Translations under genes and position numbers: made by a program | Notes under the pieces: model-generated | What the model saw: only the letters and a program-made list of their open reading frames with translations | What the model was told of the DNA's origin: nothing | Database searches by the model: none | Shown here: piece by piece, positions 32,497 through 39,902 of the stretch | Numbering within the stretch: the stretch's first letter is position 1 | How the letters are laid out: every line of letters begins with the position of its first letter | Source: a bacterium | Lineage (GTDB): Bacteria; Patescibacteriota; Minisyncoccia; 1-14-0-10-42-19 | NCBI GenBank assembly: GCA_030690215.1 | Contig: JAUYHD010000034.1 | Location: 1-52,784 of the forward strand | DNA length: 52,784 nt | Direction of reading: 5' to 3'

Positions 32497-35217
32497 ATGT
32501 CTTTTCTCCAAACAATTTTTGGCGATCCGCATAGGCGCGCCATCGAAAAATTATCTACGATTGTTTCAACGATACAAGGAATGGAAGAAGAAACAAAATC
32601 CTATTCCGATGACGCGTTGAAAGAAAAAACACAAGAGTTGAAGAAGCGCTTGGAGACAGGCGTTTCTTTTGACGAGCAAAAAATCTTGATTGATGAGATA
32701 CTTCCCGAAGCATTTGCGTTGGTGCGCGAGGCGTCTCGGCGTTCCATTGCGCTTCGTCATTTTGATGTCCAATTGATCGGAGGTATGGCGCTGCATCAGG
32801 GGAAAATTGCCGAGATGAAAACCGGAGAAGGAAAGACGCTTGTTGCAACACTTCCGTTATATTTGAATAGTTTGCTTGGAAAGGGGTGCCACTTAGTAAC
32901 ACCGAATGAATATCTCGCGCGTATCGGAGGCGGGTGGATGGCCCCGGTATATCATATGCTTGGCGTTTCTGTGGGGGTTATTACCCACGATTTTTCAGGT
33001 GTATATGATCCTTTATATACTGACCCGCACGACCATGGCGATGAACGTTTGAATCATTGGCGTCCGGTGACGCGCAAGCAGGCATATGAAGCGGACATTA
33101 CATATGCCACGAATAACGAAATCGGTTTTGATTATTTACGGGATAATCTTGCAGGCACTCCTGACGCGCTTGTCGGACGTACCCCGTATTTTGCGGTGGT
33201 TGACGAAATAGATTCTATTTTAATTGATGAGGCGCGCACCCCTCTTATCATTTCAGCTCCCGATCAAGAATCCGGTGCGTTGTATAGAACATTCTCCAAG
33301 ATTACCCCCCAGCTTGAAGAGGGGCGTGATTATAATATTGATGAAAAAATGAAAGCAGTGACTATTACCGAAGAAGGTATTGATCGGGTTGAAAAGCTGT
33401 TAGGAATTCAGGATATGTATTCGGAGGGAGGAGTGCGCTATGTGCACCACTTGGAACAGGCGTTACGAGCAGAAGCGCTTTTTCATAAAGACAAAGATTA
33501 TGTTGTAAAAGAGGGAGAAATTATTATCGTTGATGAATTTACCGGCCGTCTTATGCCGGGACGGCGATGGTCAGATGGTCTGCACCAGGCGGTTGAGGCA
33601 AAAGAAGAAGTTATAGTCCAGCGTGAATCGCGCACAATGGCTTCAATCACATTCCAAAACTTGTTCCGAATGTATAGTAAGCTTTCCGGCATGACAGGAA
33701 CCGCAGCCACGTCTGCCGAGGAATTCGGCCGAGTATACAATCTTGATGTGCTTGCTATCCCCACCAACAAACCCCTCATACGAAAAGACTTGCCGGATAG
33801 GATTTTCCAAACAACAGGAGGAAAGTGGAAGGCGGTGCTTCGCGAAGTGAAAGAACGGCATGAAAAAGGGCAGCCGGTTCTTTTGGGGACGACATCAATT
33901 GAAAAGAACGAGCATCTTTCCTTGCTTTTGAAAAAAGAAGGTATCCCGCATGAAATGCTCAATGCAAAAAATCATGAACGGGAAGCCCAGATTATTGCGC
34001 AAGCAGGGCGCAGGGGCGCCATAACAGTTGCCACGAACATGGCGGGCCGTGGCGTGGATATTATCTTGGGGGGCACCCCGCAGGATCTTGACGAAGCGCG
34101 AGCCGTTCGAGAATTAGGCGGTTTGTTCGTATTGGGGACAGAACGGCACGAAGCGCGACGCATTGACAATCAACTTCGGGGACGCGCGGGGCGCCAAGGA
34201 GACCCGGGTGATACGCAATTTTATGTATCGCTTGAAGACGATCTCATGCGTATTTTTGGTCCGGATCGCATTAAGAACATGATGGGTAGGTTCGGGATTC
34301 CCGAAGACGTACCGATTGAACACGGTATGGTTTCGCGAGCGCTTTCTTCCGCGCAAGAAAAAATAGAAGGGTTTAATTTTGACGCACGCAAGCATTTGCT
34401 TGAGTATGATGATGTGCTCAATCGCCAGCGCGCGTCGGTGTATACCACGCGTAAGGATTTTCTTTTTTCCGAACCAGAAAAAATATTTGAAAAAGCAGGG
34501 GAGATGATAGAAGAGGAGATAGATAGTATTCTCGCGTTTCATACCCAGCACAATTTTGTTGATGAATGGAATATTGAAGAAATTTACGAAAATCTCCATG
34601 CGCGGCTTGGTGTTGAAGCGGACGTGCACAGTCATTTGCTTGAGATGAGAAAGGGGAGCGGGGATGCAGGCGCCATACGCAATGAAATGCATGTGTATAT
34701 TCATAATCTTTGGCGCGGTATGTTTGATATGAGGAAAACTGATTTAGGGGAAGGGGCGTTTTCTAATGTTCTTCGCGCCTACACATTGCAAATCATAGAT
34801 TTAAGCTGGGCCAATCACTTAGAGGCGATGGAATATATGCGTTCGTCAGTTCGTCTTCGCGCGTACGGCCAGCGCGATCCGCTGATTGAATATAAAAACG
34901 AAGGTTCGCGCATGTTCAAAGAAATGCAAGGAGCAATGCGCGCCCAACTTTCGCATCTTGTATTCCGGATCGGATCTAATCCTCCAATCAAGCAAGACCA
35001 AAAACTTCAGGCAAGCCATTCATCTGCAGGATCTCCGCTTCATGCGGGGCATTCTCACACGCATTCGTTACCAGCACGCGTTGCTCCCAAAAATGCTGAA
35101 GGAGAAAAAATAGGCCGGAATGACCCATGCCCATGCGGAGCGATCAACCCAGAAACAGGAAAGCCGTATAAACATAAACAATGCGGTTTAATTAACGCAC
35201 CACATCATAAAGGATAA
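32497..35217 (+). CDS. secA: Preprotein translocase ATPase SecA
   Basis: 906 aa, usual length. Walker A is MKTGEGKT at 107-114; Walker B region DEIDSILIDEARTPLIIS follows, then the preprotein cross-linking domain, TSIEKNE, NMAGRGVDIILGGTP and the helical scaffold. The extreme C-terminus has the zinc-binding SEC-C tail NDPCPCG...HKQCG; the last Cys pair is Cys/Gly rather than Cys-Cys/His. SecA drives secreted proteins through SecYEG with ATP. An insert of about 15 residues rich in Asp/His (DPHDHGDERLNHWRP) lies near residue 170-185. A His-rich linker precedes the SEC-C motif. Confidence 0.97.
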   Translation: MSFLQTIFGDPHRRAIEKLSTIVSTIQGMEEETKSYSDDALKEKTQELKKRLETGVSFDEQKILIDEILPEAFALVREASRRSIALRHFDVQLIGGMALHQGKIAEMKTGEGKTLVATLPLYLNSLLGKGCHLVTPNEYLARIGGGWMAPVYHMLGVSVGVITHDFSGVYDPLYTDPHDHGDERLNHWRPVTRKQAYEADITYATNNEIGFDYLRDNLAGTPDALVGRTPYFAVVDEIDSILIDEARTPLIISAPDQESGALYRTFSKITPQLEEGRDYNIDEKMKAVTITEEGIDRVEKLLGIQDMYSEGGVRYVHHLEQALRAEALFHKDKDYVVKEGEIIIVDEFTGRLMPGRRWSDGLHQAVEAKEEVIVQRESRTMASITFQNLFRMYSKLSGMTGTAATSAEEFGRVYNLDVLAIPTNKPLIRKDLPDRIFQTTGGKWKAVLREVKERHEKGQPVLLGTTSIEKNEHLSLLLKKEGIPHEMLNAKNHEREAQIIAQAGRRGAITVATNMAGRGVDIILGGTPQDLDEARAVRELGGLFVLGTERHEARRIDNQLRGRAGRQGDPGDTQFYVSLEDDLMRIFGPDRIKNMMGRFGIPEDVPIEHGMVSRALSSAQEKIEGFNFDARKHLLEYDDVLNRQRASVYTTRKDFLFSEPEKIFEKAGEMIEEEIDSILAFHTQHNFVDEWNIEEIYENLHARLGVEADVHSHLLEMRKGSGDAGAIRNEMHVYIHNLWRGMFDMRKTDLGEGAFSNVLRAYTLQIIDLSWANHLEAMEYMRSSVRLRAYGQRDPLIEYKNEGSRMFKEMQGAMRAQLSHLVFRIGSNPPIKQDQKLQASHSSAGSPLHAGHSHTHSLPARVAPKNAEGEKIGRNDPCPCGAINPETGKPYKHKQCGLINAPHHKG

Positions 35218-35274
35218 AAGCGGAATCTCACCGAATCCGCTAACTTGCGGAGAAGGCGGACGGGCCGGGGCTAA

Positions 35275-35340
35275 ACCAATGATTTGTAAACAAATCATTG
35301 GTCGCCCGAACATTCCGCTTGCGGTGGAATGTTTTAGGGG
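35275..35340. repeat. Two-hairpin repeat RptC, copy 1
   Basis: ACCAATGATTTGT-AA-ACAAATCATTGGT, then CGCCCG, then AACATTCC...GGAATGTT. Almost identical to 37597-37656. It ends in GGGGAAAATATAAAATT before the start codon at 35354. Confidence 0.85.
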
Positions 35341-35353
35341 AAAATATAAAATT

Positions 35354-35656
35354 ATGAAATACAATAAATTAGTACGAGACAAAATACCTGAATATATCCG
35401 AAAGAAAGGTGAAAATCCGATAACGCATATTGCTAATGACGTGGAGTATTGGCAGAAGCTGAAAGAGAAGCTGATCGAGGAAGTGGAAGAGTTTAAAAAA
35501 GACGAAAACATTGAAGAATTTGCCGATTTGCTCGAAGTGATAGACGCAATAGCCGACTATAAAAAGTTTGACCGCAATGAAGTAAAAAATGTTAGAGAAA
35601 ATAAAGCGGCAGAAAGAGGAAAGTTTAAAGACAGGATAATTTTAGACGAATCTTAA
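35354..35656 (+). CDS. MazG-like nucleotide pyrophosphohydrolase
   Basis: 100 aa from the ATG at 35354. It starts MKYNKLVRDKIPEYI and has EKLIEEVEEFKKDENIEEFADLLEVIDAI, the E-x2-E...E-x2-D metal-binding pattern of all-alpha NTP pyrophosphatases (phosphoribosyl-ATP pyrophosphohydrolase-like). Family members hydrolyse NTPs, often damaged ones, to NMP and pyrophosphate. The gene stands alone, with the RptC hairpins 20 bp upstream and RptA 1 bp downstream; the start is in the repeat's A-rich tail. The HisE function is unlikely, as no other his gene is here. Confidence 0.85.
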   Translation: MKYNKLVRDKIPEYIRKKGENPITHIANDVEYWQKLKEKLIEEVEEFKKDENIEEFADLLEVIDAIADYKKFDRNEVKNVRENKAAERGKFKDRIILDES

Positions 35657-35760
35657 CCCGCATGACATTTTCAATATTTCGACTAATTTGGCAGGTTCAT
35701 GAACGGGAGAACGACTTTAAATAAAGAAAATCCCTGCGGTTGGTTATTAAAAAAGTATAA
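35657..35760 (+). repeat. Interspersed repeat RptA, copy 1
   Basis: Opens CCCGCATGACATTTTC, has ACGACTTTAAATAAAGAAAATCC in its middle (35708-35730). The other copies are at 37483, 39153 and 48124. This copy is the most diverged. Confidence 0.7.
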
Positions 35761-35761
35761 G

Positions 35762-35819
35762 AAATGCGGAGATTTGAATACGGAGGAGCATCAAAAATTA
35801 ATAGCGAAGAAATAAAAAA
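35762..35819 (+). repeat. Repeat RptB, copy 1
   Basis: Reads KCGDLNTEEHQKLIAKK and stop in one frame; the copy at 38226 reads KCGDLNIEEHQKLVAGK and stop. The changes are conservative at the protein level, as in decayed coding DNA. Confidence 0.7.
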
Positions 35820-36431
35820 ATGGAAAAATTTGAAGACAAAGAACCATCAATCGCGGATTCAACGGATGAAGAAGTATTCCAAAAATATGTTGATGATCTG
35901 AGACTGAGTCCAGAGGACTTTGATAAGAAGATTCTTGATATGGGCGCGGGTATAGGACAATTTTCAAAATGGGCGAGAGAGCATAGAGTAAGCTCTCAGA
36001 TATATAGTATGGATAAGAGTACCGAGTTCCTTCAAGGCGAGAACGCTGTTGCGGGGAAAGCGGAAACATTGCCTTTTACTGATAACTCTTTTGATTTAGT
36101 GGTATCTGATGCGGCCATACCCCATACGTATATGGGAGAAGGCGATCCAGGTGAGGTGGAAGAAAAAGTTGCCCTAAGCTTGAATGAGGCGGTTCGAGTT
36201 CTTAAGCCTGGTGGGGAAATCCGTCTCGCGGGGGTTCTTATGGGTGATTTGTATGAAAATCAAAAAATATTAACTCGAAGCATTCAAGCCGCTTTAGATA
36301 GATTGAAAGAAAATGGAGTTCAGGTTATTTTAGAACATACTCCCTCGGGTGATACATATGAGTATGATGGACATGTAAAGAAAAATTTGCTGGCGAAAGC
36401 ATATTTAGTTACGATTAAAAAACCTAACTAG
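35820..36431 (+). CDS. Class I SAM-dependent methyltransferase
   Basis: 203 aa. Motif I is LDMGAGIGQFSKW; IYSMDKSTEF ends strand two, AETLPFTDNSFDLVVSDAAIPH is the motif IV region, and RVLKPGGEIRLAGVL follows. This is a compact Methyltransf_11 protein with no extra domain. It has no neighbouring pathway, sits between RptB and a repeated 25-bp sequence, and looks like an accessory gene. Substrate unknown. The start ATG at 35820 directly follows the A-rich end of RptB. Confidence 0.8.
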   Translation: MEKFEDKEPSIADSTDEEVFQKYVDDLRLSPEDFDKKILDMGAGIGQFSKWAREHRVSSQIYSMDKSTEFLQGENAVAGKAETLPFTDNSFDLVVSDAAIPHTYMGEGDPGEVEEKVALSLNEAVRVLKPGGEIRLAGVLMGDLYENQKILTRSIQAALDRLKENGVQVILEHTPSGDTYEYDGHVKKNLLAKAYLVTIKKPN

Positions 36432-36433
36432 CT

Positions 36434-36462
36434 TCCCGTTCGTATTGCACATCAAAAGATGC
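36434..36462 (+). repeat. Short repeat GTTCGTATTGCACATCAAAA
   Basis: Similar 25-nt stretches follow the genes ending at 37105 (37109-37137) and 38197 (38206-38230). Confidence 0.5.
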
Positions 36463-36481
36463 TGTGGGAAATAAGAAAATC

Positions 36482-37105
36482 ATGAATCCAGAATCATTTG
36501 AAAAAAAATTATATGACCCAAAAGACATAGAGGATGTTCCTAACACCAGAGCTTTGGAATTAATACGCGAAATTGAAGGTAAATTTAACGGTAACCCGGC
36601 ATTTGTTGGCATTGTTCCGAGAGGATCAATGGTGCATGGGTACAGTACGGAAAAATCCGATTTGGATATATTGGTTCTTTTTGATTCTTCAAAAATTCAA
36701 ACCAATATTGATGATAAGAGCTTTCAACGAGACTATATTGAGCGGGGCGTTCAATTTTTCTTTTTAAATATTAATCCCAGTCTTGTTATACACGACCTTG
36801 AATTGGATCCAGATAAAGACGGTGGCCCAATACGGAATTTGGCAGCGTTAACAGAAATGGTAACAGGGGATAAAGTGAGTGGTTATAGAGAGCGTATCGG
36901 TGAAAAGTTTTCAGAGTTGCCGGCGGAGAGTAAAGCGAAAATTAAAAAACGAGTTATAGATTTATTGATGGACAAAGAAAATTATAGTGCAAAGAAAATT
37001 GCACATCGTATTCCAAATCTTGAAGTCGAGGAAGAGCAATTATTACTCAAAAGGCGAAGGTTGTGGGGAGATAGATTTGATAGGATTTGGTCCAGAGAAA
37101 AATAG
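36482..37105 (+). CDS. Nucleotidyltransferase-fold protein
   Basis: 207 aa from the ATG at 36482; a GTG at 36464 is possible but lies in the repeat. IVPRGSMVHGYSTEKSDLDILVLFD is the pol-beta nucleotidyltransferase signature: a Gly-Ser followed by two metal-binding Asp residues in SDLDI. The C-terminal half is helical and charged. Such proteins transfer nucleotidyl groups to antibiotics, proteins or RNA (MNT, KNTase and others). No HEPN partner is adjacent, so a toxin-antitoxin role is not supported. Substrate unknown. Confidence 0.75.
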   Translation: MNPESFEKKLYDPKDIEDVPNTRALELIREIEGKFNGNPAFVGIVPRGSMVHGYSTEKSDLDILVLFDSSKIQTNIDDKSFQRDYIERGVQFFFLNINPSLVIHDLELDPDKDGGPIRNLAALTEMVTGDKVSGYRERIGEKFSELPAESKAKIKKRVIDLLMDKENYSAKKIAHRIPNLEVEEEQLLLKRRRLWGDRFDRIWSREK

Positions 37106-37132
37106 TATTCCATTCGCATCGCATTTCGAGAG

Positions 37133-37150
37133 GTGTCATGGGGCGTGAGA
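37133..37150 (+). repeat. Short repeat GTGTCATGGGGCGTGAGA
   Basis: Also at 47348-47365 and, as GTGTCATGGGGCGTAGG, at 47734-47750. It matches the end of RptA. Confidence 0.6.
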
Positions 37151-37166
37151 ATGGATTTTGGCAAAG

Positions 37167-37193
37167 AAAAAAGAGCGGTTTAGAGTGGCGCTC
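37167..37193 (-). terminator. Terminator of the minus-strand zinc-ribbon gene
   Basis: On the minus strand GAGCG...CGCTC is followed by six T. Confidence 0.6.
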
Positions 37194-37208
37194 AGCACTT
37201 TGATGGGT

Positions 37209-37403
37209 TTAGCGATACCCCCTGCGTAAGTTGCAATCGTCGCCGGTGAGGACAGCGTAAGCAGGTCCTGTCGGGTCCAGTTCGGCTTCCTCTTCCAGCA
37301 GTTCAAGATATCCCTCGTAGGCGCATGCTTCGCAGTATCCGTTCTTGTCTACATACTGCTTGTTCGCGAAACGACCGCATTCGGGGCAATGGAATCTTGC
37401 CAT
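37209..37403 (-). CDS. 64-aa zinc-ribbon protein
   Basis: The protein opens MARFHCPECGRFANKQYVDK and has a second pair CEAC, giving CxxC-x17-CxxC, a rubredoxin-like zinc knuckle. An acidic region (LELLEEEAELDP) follows. I do not recognise a named family; such knuckles commonly bind nucleic acid or protein. It is one of few minus-strand genes and is a complete unit: TTGACA-18-TATAAT promoter, ACGGAGGTGG ribosome site, and terminator. RptA copy 2 begins only 9 bp beyond its -35 box. Confidence 0.75.
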   Translation of the reverse strand: MARFHCPECGRFANKQYVDKNGYCEACAYEGYLELLEEEAELDPTGPAYAVLTGDDCNLRRGYR

Positions 37404-37444
37404 CGGCCACCTCCGTTAAATTTTGATTACAGAATTCTAGTCGA

Positions 37445-37474
37445 ATTATAGCATGAAAGCAGGCGGTTTGTCAA
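37445..37474 (-). promoter_or_regulatory. Perfect consensus sigma-70 promoter (minus strand)
   Basis: TTGACA (37469-37474), 18 nt, TATAAT (37445-37450), both hexamers exact. Confidence 0.85.
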
Positions 37475-37482
37475 GTTTTTGA

Positions 37483-37595
37483 CCCCCTTGGCATTTTCAA
37501 TGTTTTGACCAATTTCGGTAGTGCGTAATTGGAAAAACGACTTAAAATAAAGAGAAGTCCTTGTGTGGCAGTATAGTGTAAAAGTGCCATGAGCT
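37483..37595 (+). repeat. Interspersed repeat RptA, copy 2
   Basis: From CCCCCTTGGCATTTTC to GTAAAAGTGCCATGAGCTA; a middle of GGAAAAACGACTTAAAATAA. It runs straight into RptC copy 2, the arrangement also seen at 39153-39340. Confidence 0.8.
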
Positions 37596-37596
37596 A

Positions 37597-37656
37597 GACC
37601 AATGATTTGTAAACAAATCATTGGTCGCCCGAACATTCCGTTTGCGGCGGAATGTT
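37597..37656. repeat. Two-hairpin repeat RptC, copy 2
   Basis: GACCAATGATTTGT-AA-ACAAATCATTGGTC (14-bp stem), GCCCG, AACATTCCG-N7-CGGAATGTT. Followed by AGGGAAGAAGTATAAAAAGCGCCATG. Confidence 0.88.
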
Positions 37657-37695
37657 TTAGGGAAGAAGTATAAAAAGCGCCATGTAAATAAATAA

Positions 37696-37724
37696 TTGTA
37701 TTTCCATTTCAGATGAGTTACTAT
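37696..37724 (+). promoter_or_regulatory. Promoter of hicBA
   Basis: TTGTAT, 17 nt, TACTAT, ending 8 nt before the ATG of hicB. Confidence 0.6.
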
Positions 37725-37732
37725 TCAAATAT

Positions 37733-37966
37733 ATGAAGAAATATAAAGAAAAAATTTATCAGTATGAGGCATTTTTTGATCCAAACGGAGCGGGGTATAC
37801 CGTAACAGTACCTAAGTTGCCTGGGTTGGTTACAGAAGGTGATAATTTAAAAGAAGCACGAGAAATGCTAAAAGATGCTATTCGTTGCTATCTTGAGGCC
37901 TTGCTTAAAGATAAAACAACTTTATTTTCTCAATCACATCATAAAAAAATAAAGACCTCTGTGTAA
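37733..37966 (+). CDS. hicB: HicB-family antitoxin
   Basis: 77 aa. The degraded RNase-H-like HicB fold is clear: YEAFFDPNGAGYTVTVPKLPGLVTEGDNLKEAREMLKDAI (37757-37875), with GLVTEGDNLKEA the usual loop. It has a basic end but not the C-terminal ribbon-helix-helix DNA-binding domain of longer forms, so autoregulation may rely on another part or be weak. The stop is 3 bp before hicA. It neutralises HicA by blocking its active site. The pair is preceded by RptA and RptC. Confidence 0.9.
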   Translation: MKKYKEKIYQYEAFFDPNGAGYTVTVPKLPGLVTEGDNLKEAREMLKDAIRCYLEALLKDKTTLFSQSHHKKIKTSV

Positions 37967-37969
37967 TTC

Positions 37970-38197
37970 ATGGCGAAATTGCCTCGCATCCCTTCTTTAT
38001 TGGTGATCCGAGCTCTTAAGCGAGGTCGGTTTTATGAATATCATCAGTCGGGGAGTCACATACAACTGCGCAATGTCGATAAACCAGCATTGCGAGTGAC
38101 TATTCCTTTTCATCGTAAAGATCTCACGCCAAAAACACTCAAATCAATTATAAAACAAGCAGGTCTTAGCATCGATGAATTTTTGAAATTAATTTAA
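37970..38197 (+). CDS. hicA: HicA-family mRNA interferase toxin
   Basis: 75 aa. A double-stranded-RNA-binding-like fold with the catalytic His in GSHIQLR (about residue 29) and VTIPFHRKDLTPKTLKSIIKQAGLSIDEF at the end, the classic YcfA/HicA tail. It cleaves mRNA when not bound by HicB. Order here is antitoxin first, 3 bp apart; the toxin-first order is more usual. No frame break is seen, so the module looks intact. Confidence 0.92.
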   Translation: MAKLPRIPSLLVIRALKRGRFYEYHQSGSHIQLRNVDKPALRVTIPFHRKDLTPKTLKSIIKQAGLSIDEFLKLI

Positions 38198-38205
38198 GTT
38201 TGCCA

Positions 38206-38285
38206 TTCGTATCGCACATCAAAAAGTGCGGAGATTTGAATATAGAAGAGCATCAAAAATTGGTGGCGGGAAAATAAAAAAATTT
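38206..38285 (+). repeat. Repeat block: 25-nt motif plus RptB copy 2
   Basis: ATTCGTATCGCACATCAAAA, then RptB from 38226, which resembles 35762-35819 over about 58 bp. Confidence 0.7.
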
Positions 38286-38318
38286 CTTTTTGCTTGAATT
38301 TTCATTAACCATAATTTT

Positions 38319-38576
38319 ATGGAAAATCTTACAAGTTTTGAAAGTAGGGAATCAATAATTGATGGATTGGTCAACAGCCTTGCCGAGAAGGAGGGCATGA
38401 ATTCGGAAGATGTGGTGTTGGACATTATCACCTTCGCACCCTATGAGCAAAACGATGCCTCGAACCCCGATTATATTGAACAGGTGGCGGAGATGATAGG
38501 AATTTCTTCGGAGGAAATGATGGCCTATGCTATCAAGAAAGCGAAGGCGCATGTTGCCGAGCAGGAAAAAAAATAA
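38319..38576 (+). CDS. Small acidic helical protein, unknown
   Basis: 85 aa from the ATG at 38319. It begins MENLTSFESRESIIDGLVN and is rich in Glu, Asp, Ala, Ser and Met, with helix-forming ends (EEMMAYAIKKAKAHVAEQEKK is 38511-38573). There are no Cys, no membrane segment and no known motif. It sits between RptB copy 2 and the double-hairpin element that heads the GNAT gene. I do not recognise it. Confidence 0.6.
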   Translation: MENLTSFESRESIIDGLVNSLAEKEGMNSEDVVLDIITFAPYEQNDASNPDYIEQVAEMIGISSEEMMAYAIKKAKAHVAEQEKK

Positions 38577-38603
38577 AAAGGTGCTATGCCCATCCGTAGC
38601 TTT

Positions 38604-38633
38604 TCCGCCGGAGGCGGATCCGCCTTTGGCGGA
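38604..38633. repeat. 30-bp double-hairpin repeat, copy at the GNAT 5' side
   Basis: TCCGCC-GGA-GGCGGA-TCCGCC-TTT-GGCGGA. It is in frame with the GNAT gene if the ATG at 38586 is used, giving SAGGGSAFGGS. Confidence 0.85.
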
Positions 38634-38660
38634 AGCGAAGGAGGGTCATGGGGCTTAATT

Positions 38661-39152
38661 ATGGAAAATATGAAAGAAGAACAAGAAAAAATGAAAATCA
38701 CCACGATTGATAAAGTGAATAATATCTTAGCATTGTATCCCGAAGCAGATGAGGAGCGATTGGCGAAAATTCGGTCGGATGTCGAAAAAGATATTAAGAA
38801 GGCTGAAAAAGGAGACCGTATCGTGTACGGCATTGAAAATGACGGAAAGATTGTCGGAACTATGCAACTGGTTTTCAGGGACGATAAAGAATTTTATGCC
38901 GATGGTAAGACGAGGGCACATCTTCATCATGCCAGAGTTTTAGAGGATTTAAGGGGACAAGGAATTGGCACTAAACTTATGGAAGAAGCGGAGAATGAAG
39001 CAAAAAGAAGAGGATTTACAGAAATGACTCTCGGTGTAGATGAAGATAACCGGCAAGCGGTAAAACTATATGAGCGCTTAGGATATAAAGAATTTATGCG
39101 AGAAAAAGGTGAGCAAGGGGAGCCGATTGTAGGAATGAAAAAGGATTTATAG
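38661..39152 (+). CDS. GNAT-family N-acetyltransferase
   Basis: 163 aa from the ATG at 38661; the ATG at 38586 would add 25 residues made mostly by a double-hairpin repeat. The acetyl-CoA loop is LRGQGIGTKLMEEAENEAKRRG, and the later MTLGVDEDNRQAVKLYERLGYKEF is the usual N-terminal-of-beta-6 signature. It transfers an acetyl group from CoA to an amine. The first 60 residues (IVYGIENDGKIVGTMQLVF) form the first sheet strands. Acceptor unknown. RptA copy 3 starts at the base after the stop. Confidence 0.85.
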   Translation: MENMKEEQEKMKITTIDKVNNILALYPEADEERLAKIRSDVEKDIKKAEKGDRIVYGIENDGKIVGTMQLVFRDDKEFYADGKTRAHLHHARVLEDLRGQGIGTKLMEEAENEAKRRGFTEMTLGVDEDNRQAVKLYERLGYKEFMREKGEQGEPIVGMKKDL

Positions 39153-39267
39153 CCCCCATGACATTTTCTATGTTTCTGCGGATTATTCAGTATCATAGAT
39201 GGAAAAACGACCTAAAATAAAGAAAAGTCCTTGCGTGACAGTATTAAAAGCGTAGTGCCACGGGAGA
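39153..39267 (+). repeat. Interspersed repeat RptA, copy 3
   Basis: CCCCCATGACATTTTC to TGCCACGGGAG, with GGAAAAACGACCTAAAATAA in the middle. It leads into two hairpins at 39269-39340 and the NUDIX start. Confidence 0.85.
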
Positions 39268-39268
39268 C

Positions 39269-39340
39269 ACAACATTCTAACATTCTGCAGAATGTTAGAA
39301 TGTTGTAGGACGTGAACGCGCCACCCGGATGGCGCGTTCA
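39269..39340. repeat. Two-hairpin block, sequence-variant form of RptC
   Basis: A 38-nt perfect palindrome (39269-39306, halves ACAACATTCTAACATTCTG) followed by AGGACG and an 11-bp stem TGAACGCGCCA/TGGCGCGTTCA (39313-39340). The position and two-hairpin layout match RptC, but the stem sequences differ. Confidence 0.8.
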
Positions 39341-39361
39341 GGAAAAAGCATAAAAAGTGTC

Positions 39362-39889
39362 ATGAAAAATCAAACTAAAAAAATTTTAACGCTTTGCATT
39401 ATTCATCAGCATCCGAAGGTGTTGCTTGGTATGAAGAAGCGCGGGTTTGGAGAGGGGAGATGGAACGGATTTGGAGGCAAGGTACAAGACGGAGAAACAA
39501 TCGAAGAGGCTACCAAAAGAGAAATGAAAGAGGAGGCGGGGGTAGAAGTTTCCACCCTCACAAAGATGGGCGTTCTTGATTTTTCCGCCCAAGGCCCGCT
39601 CCGCCGAAGCGAAGACGAGGCGAGCGGATCCGCCTTCGGCGGAGAATTTTATGGGAATCCCGAAGTTCTTGAGGTGCACATTTTTAAAGCAGAGGACTTT
39701 TCCGGTGCGCTAACGGAAAGCGAAGAGATGAAACCGCAATGGTTTCATGTAGACGAAATTCCGTTCGCTAGTATGTGGCCGGACGATAAACATTGGTTCC
39801 CGTTATTTTTGAAGAATAAAAGATTCAGGGGCAAGTTCCTTTTCGGCGAATCTGATGCTATTCTGGGGTATGAGCTCAAAGAGATTTAA
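39362..39889 (+). CDS. NUDIX hydrolase, MTH1-like (8-oxo-dGTP diphosphatase type)
   Basis: 175 aa from the ATG at 39362. The Nudix box is residues 39-61 (G-x5-E-x7-REMKEEAGV). NGFGGKVQDGE before it and MWPDDKHWFPLFLKNKRFRGKF and ILGYEL after it match the vertebrate MTH1 pattern. The enzyme would hydrolyse oxidised purine dNTPs. Residues 75-94 are extra compared with that pattern: they are encoded by a 60-bp palindromic element (39584-39643) lying between LDF and EFYGNPEVLEVHIF. Such an insert in a surface loop is probably tolerated. The start codon is provided by the tail of the RptA/RptC block. Confidence 0.88.
   Translation: MKNQTKKILTLCIIHQHPKVLLGMKKRGFGEGRWNGFGGKVQDGETIEEATKREMKEEAGVEVSTLTKMGVLDFSAQGPLRRSEDEASGSAFGGEFYGNPEVLEVHIFKAEDFSGALTESEEMKPQWFHVDEIPFASMWPDDKHWFPLFLKNKRFRGKFLFGESDAILGYELKEI
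39584..39643. repeat. Palindromic element inserted in frame in the NUDIX gene
   Basis: Exactly 60 bp, bounded by TCCGCC and GGCGGA, ending GGATCCGCC-TTC-GGCGGA like the 30-bp double hairpins elsewhere. It encodes 20 residues rich in Ser, Gly, Ala and charged amino acids. Confidence 0.8.
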
Positions 39890-39902
39890 GAGGATAAGGA
39901 CT

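Noticed and set aside
36482-37105. MNT/HEPN toxin-antitoxin pair with the nucleotidyltransferase-fold protein
   Set aside because: No HEPN-type partner is adjacent.
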